The translations under genes were made by a program, and so were the position numbers. A stretch of DNA of 64,000 nt from Prevotella melaninogenica (GTDB taxonomy: Bacteria; Bacteroidota; Bacteroidia; Bacteroidales; Bacteroidaceae), in NCBI RefSeq assembly GCF_018127925.1, contig NZ_CP072348.1, positions 69,501 to 133,500 of the forward strand. The letters are read 5' to 3'. The notes beneath the pieces are model-generated. The model worked only from the letters and a program-made list of their open reading frames with translations. It was not told the DNA's origin and made no database searches. Each line of letters starts with the position of its first letter. Position 1 is the first letter of the stretch. Below, in pieces: positions 62,073 to 64,000 of this stretch.

Positions 62073-62600
62073 ATGAGTATGAAATATTGGAGATCTATTA
62101 ACAGTCTGGCTATATGCTGTCTATCAGTGCTGATGTTGTCATGTACGACGGAGAACGCAGTTGTTGGGAATGTTGGTATAAGTGATGTGAAATCGTCAGG
62201 TTGCAAAGCCTCAGCCTCTCTGATGGAGTCTCGTCCTGATTACTATAATCATTTCATAGGGCAGCGGTCTGTGTTGCACCTCTTGCTCGGTAAAGAGAAT
62301 ACTGTCACGGCACGTTTTGCAGACGTCATGGATAACTGTGCTATCGACCTGTTCCATGTAGGAGCAAGCAGCAGTGAGGGGAAGATAGTTCTCATCCTGT
62401 ATCCCGATAAGGACATGATGACAAACTGCATCTGTCGCTATGATGTTGATTTCAAGATAAATAATATACCTTCTGGCAACTATCAGTTGGAGGTTTATCA
62501 CACAACCGCCGATAAACAGATTAACAAAGACAACCAGATTTTTAGCGGAACTGTAAACTTAGAGAAAGGGAAGGAACTTATACTGACAATGAGCCGGTAA
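62073..62600 (+). CDS. Lipoprotein, 175 aa, unknown
   Basis: Signal peptide ending in lipobox LMLSC (Cys at 24; a start at the third codon, MKYWRS, gives a better signal). The mature part has a possible Cys pair (SGCKAS, MDNCA, NCICRYDVDF) and ends with a small beta domain: VDFKINNIPSGNYQLEVYHTTADKQINKDNQIFSGTVNLEKGKELILTMS, a carboxypeptidase-regulatory-like pattern 'ip.G.Y.l.vy'. I do not recognise the family. Promoter at 62027. Confidence 0.68.
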   Translation: MSMKYWRSINSLAICCLSVLMLSCTTENAVVGNVGISDVKSSGCKASASLMESRPDYYNHFIGQRSVLHLLLGKENTVTARFADVMDNCAIDLFHVGASSSEGKIVLILYPDKDMMTNCICRYDVDFKINNIPSGNYQLEVYHTTADKQINKDNQIFSGTVNLEKGKELILTMSR

Positions 62601-62714
62601 GGGATAAGTGTGGAGAGTAGGGTTGTGCTACCTGTTTATTTGAGTGCTTCTTCTATACTTTCTACAACTTTATCGTGGAATGGTTCGCTGTGATGTCAGC
62701 ATGAAGTTGCTTTT

Positions 62715-62771
62715 AATCCAAATCGGTCATTATAGGCTAAACATATTGTGCCCTAATGACCGATTTGGGTT
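62715..62771. repeat. Near-perfect hairpin, 18-bp arms
   Basis: aatccaaatcggtcatta (62715-62732) and taatgaccgatttgggtt (62754-62771) pair at 17 of 18 positions. Its arms match those of the interrupted copy at 61535-61735. Confidence 0.8.
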
Positions 62772-62883
62772 TAAGGTACTGAATCAATTGTTCTTTGAGG
62801 ATAAGAAAATCCCTGAAAAATATTTTTCCTGTCATATCTGTCATGCAAAAGTAGTGTTTAACTTGTTGGTTGATAGCATAGTT

Positions 62884-62928
62884 ACGTGAAATGTTAAATG
62901 TGACAGCAACTAAAAACAAAATTATATT
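62884..62928. repeat. Dispersed repeat, copy 4
   Basis: ACGTGAAATGTTAAATGTG followed by ACAGCAACTAAAAACAAAAT; direct copy of 34204-34249. The gap 62601-63295 contains this, the hairpins at 62715 and 63004, and two copies of gtaatcataattatga (about 63181 and 63250). No gene is seen. Confidence 0.65.
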
Positions 62929-63003
62929 CGTAATAATAGGTGTTTTCTCTTACTAACGTAAGTAGATTTTATTGCTGCCTATTTTGAGGAAACTTATAAA
63001 GTA

Positions 63004-63060
63004 AAAGACAAAAGAATAAAACGGTAAAAGAGTATTTTGCTGTTTTATTCTTTTGTCTTT
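63004..63060. terminator. Perfect 19-bp stem, possible bidirectional terminator
   Basis: aaagacaaaagaataaaac (63004-63022) and its exact complement (63042-63060) flank a 19-base loop. It lies between convergent genes, but 404 bases beyond the nearest stop. Confidence 0.7.
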
Positions 63061-63295
63061 TTGTTTCCCAGTCTTAATTCGCAGTAAGAAACATAGTGGT
63101 CAATGGTAATTCATAAGTTCATAAGTAAACGAGTTTACAGGTTTACAAGTTACTTGTAGCAATAAACATAGCGTATAGTAGTAATCATAATTATGACGTA
63201 CTGATGAGAACTTCGTTCGAATAATTGTGAATTATGCATTGTGAATTATATCAGTAATCATAATTATGAATTGTGAATTATGAATTACGTCTGTT

Positions 63296-63679
63296 CTATT
63301 GCACCTGCATTATGCCGTCTTTGTTGACACTCGTCACACCTTTTACTTTCTTGAAATCAGCGATAGCCTTATCAACGTCGTGTTTCTCGTCAACTTTGAC
63401 TGCTACACCACTGAACTCCTTGTATTTGTAGAGTAGGGTACAGCCCTGCTTCTTGATGGCTTTCAGTAGTGGTTTGCTGCCTGTCTTCTTGTCGAAGAAG
63501 ATGATCAGCGTGTGGCTGACAGGTGTTTTCTCTCTTTCACGCTTAGCTTTCTCTAAGCCTTCACCACCATCATCACCATTCATTATCTGCTCCTTGATAG
63601 GGCATTGTGCAGATGCTGTTGTTGACTGAATGAACAATAAGCCCATTAGCAACATACTTGCTTTAAAATATTTCTTCAT
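63296..63679 (-). CDS. Secreted protein with an inhibitor-I9-like fold
   Basis: A 127-aa protein from ATG 63679 (MKKYFKASMLLMGLLF signal peptide, cleavage near ASAQ). The open frame reaches 63709, but that lies upstream of the predicted start of transcription. The mature domain VSHTLIIFFDKKTGSKPLLKAIKKQGCTLLYKYKEFSGVAVKVDEKHDVDKAIADFKKVKGVTSVNKDG has the beta-alpha-beta-beta-alpha-beta order and 'y..f.gva..v' and 'l...p.V..v..D' features of subtilisin propeptide-like (I9) inhibitors. A free-standing protease inhibitor or chaperone is inferred. Confidence 0.68.
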   Translation of the reverse strand: MKKYFKASMLLMGLLFIQSTTASAQCPIKEQIMNGDDGGEGLEKAKREREKTPVSHTLIIFFDKKTGSKPLLKAIKKQGCTLLYKYKEFSGVAVKVDEKHDVDKAIADFKKVKGVTSVNKDGIMQVQ

Positions 63680-63706
63680 CTTGTTTTCTCCTTTTAATAT
63701 GAATGA

Positions 63707-63714
63707 CAAAGATA
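63707..63714 (-). promoter_or_regulatory. Promoter -7 box of the I9-like protein
   Basis: TATCTTTG on the minus strand, about 28 bases before the ATG at 63679. Confidence 0.65.
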
Positions 63715-63913
63715 GTTATAAATAAGCAGATAACTACTAAGATTTATAATTATTTCAGTTTTCTTTCTCCTCGTTCTGCATATTACCTTTGCAAATGAAA
63801 GTATTTGGTGAGGGGATAGTTTTTTTGCACACAGAGATATGGAGTAGAAGGAGGTTGGGTTAAAGTATGTAGACCACAGAGACACTAAATGTATCAGAGC
63901 TGATTCTGTAATG

Positions 63914-63947
63914 AAAAAAGCAACCAAGCATTGCGCTCGGTTGCTTT
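63914..63947 (-). terminator. Terminator of the gene entering from the right edge
   Basis: AGCAACCGAGC and GCTTGGTTGCT pair on the minus strand, followed by TTTTTT. Confidence 0.9.
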
Positions 63948-63973
63948 TATATGAGATTAATCCTAATAAAGGA

Positions 63974-64000
63974 TTATGCTTCTTCAGTCTCTTCTTCCAC
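63974..64000 (-). CDS. C-terminal end of a gene cut by the window edge
   Basis: The minus strand reads eight codons VEEETEEA and TAA (63976-63974), followed by a strong terminator. The acidic tail is like that of several highly expressed Bacteroidetes proteins (for example ribosomal protein S16 types), but the gene cannot be identified from so little. Confidence 0.5.
   Translation of the reverse strand: MEEETEEA

Overview
The window is a chromosomal segment of a Bacteroidales bacterium, most likely an oral-type Prevotella. The evidence is: moderate-to-low G+C; Bacteroidetes-type promoters (TAnnTTTG at -7, often TTTG about 20 bp upstream) in front of many genes; a SprA (type IX secretion) gene next to ruvA; many lipoproteins and Bacteroidales-only families; and meso-diaminopimelate dehydrogenase.

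Layout. 0-7 kb: outer-membrane barrel, tRNA-Leu(TAG), secreted proteins, S41 peptidase plus DUF3316-type protein, parC. 7-10.4 kb: minus-strand surface module 1 (dinucleotide repeat and leader, small peptide, fimbrillin-like lipoprotein, HU-like protein). 10.4-25 kb: housekeeping genes glyS, FKBP isomerase, MATE exporter, OmpA-like protein, dxs, trkA-trkH, two exported proteins, dnaK. 25-38.2 kb: accessory zone with an AbiJ-like protein, non-coding repeat arrays, a MITE, CPBP protease, PD-(D/E)XK protein, DUF6155, DUF6078, a VapE-like ATPase, a Bro-N/Fic fusion and a large helicase-nuclease. 38.2-44.1 kb: GH29 fucosidase, an ATPase + DUF4435 pair resembling PARIS, cysK, DUF1016 nuclease. 44.2-52.6 kb: sprA and ruvA. 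52.7-57.1 kb: plus-strand surface module 2, with the same order as module 1. 57.3-64 kb: ddh, PH-domain protein, dacB, MscS channel, small lipoproteins and intergenic repeats.

Main discovery: the two surface modules share one leader design. A promoter drives a short leader ORF that runs into a long dinucleotide repeat ((TG)21 in module 1, (CT)26 in module 2). An intrinsic-terminator-like hairpin with core CAAAGG...CCTTTG and a T-tract follows, and then the small-peptide and lipoprotein genes. In the present repeat lengths the leader ORF stops before the hairpin. A change of one repeat unit (loss in module 1, gain in module 2) would open it straight through the hairpin; in module 1 it would then end in an ATGA overlap with the next start codon. 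This predicts a slipped-strand, translation-controlled attenuator that switches surface lipoproteins. The module 2 lipoprotein also ends in a GC-rich, A-poor C-type-lectin-like tail rich in NNC codons, as expected of a variable repeat of a diversity-generating retroelement. No reverse transcriptase or template repeat was seen in the window.

Second discovery: at least nine intergenic arrays with exactly 22-bp periodicity but mostly unrelated sequences, plus two homologous loci built of 32-bp units. These are not CRISPRs, since there are no constant repeats with unique spacers and no cas genes. Two of the 22-bp arrays adjoin the HU-like genes.
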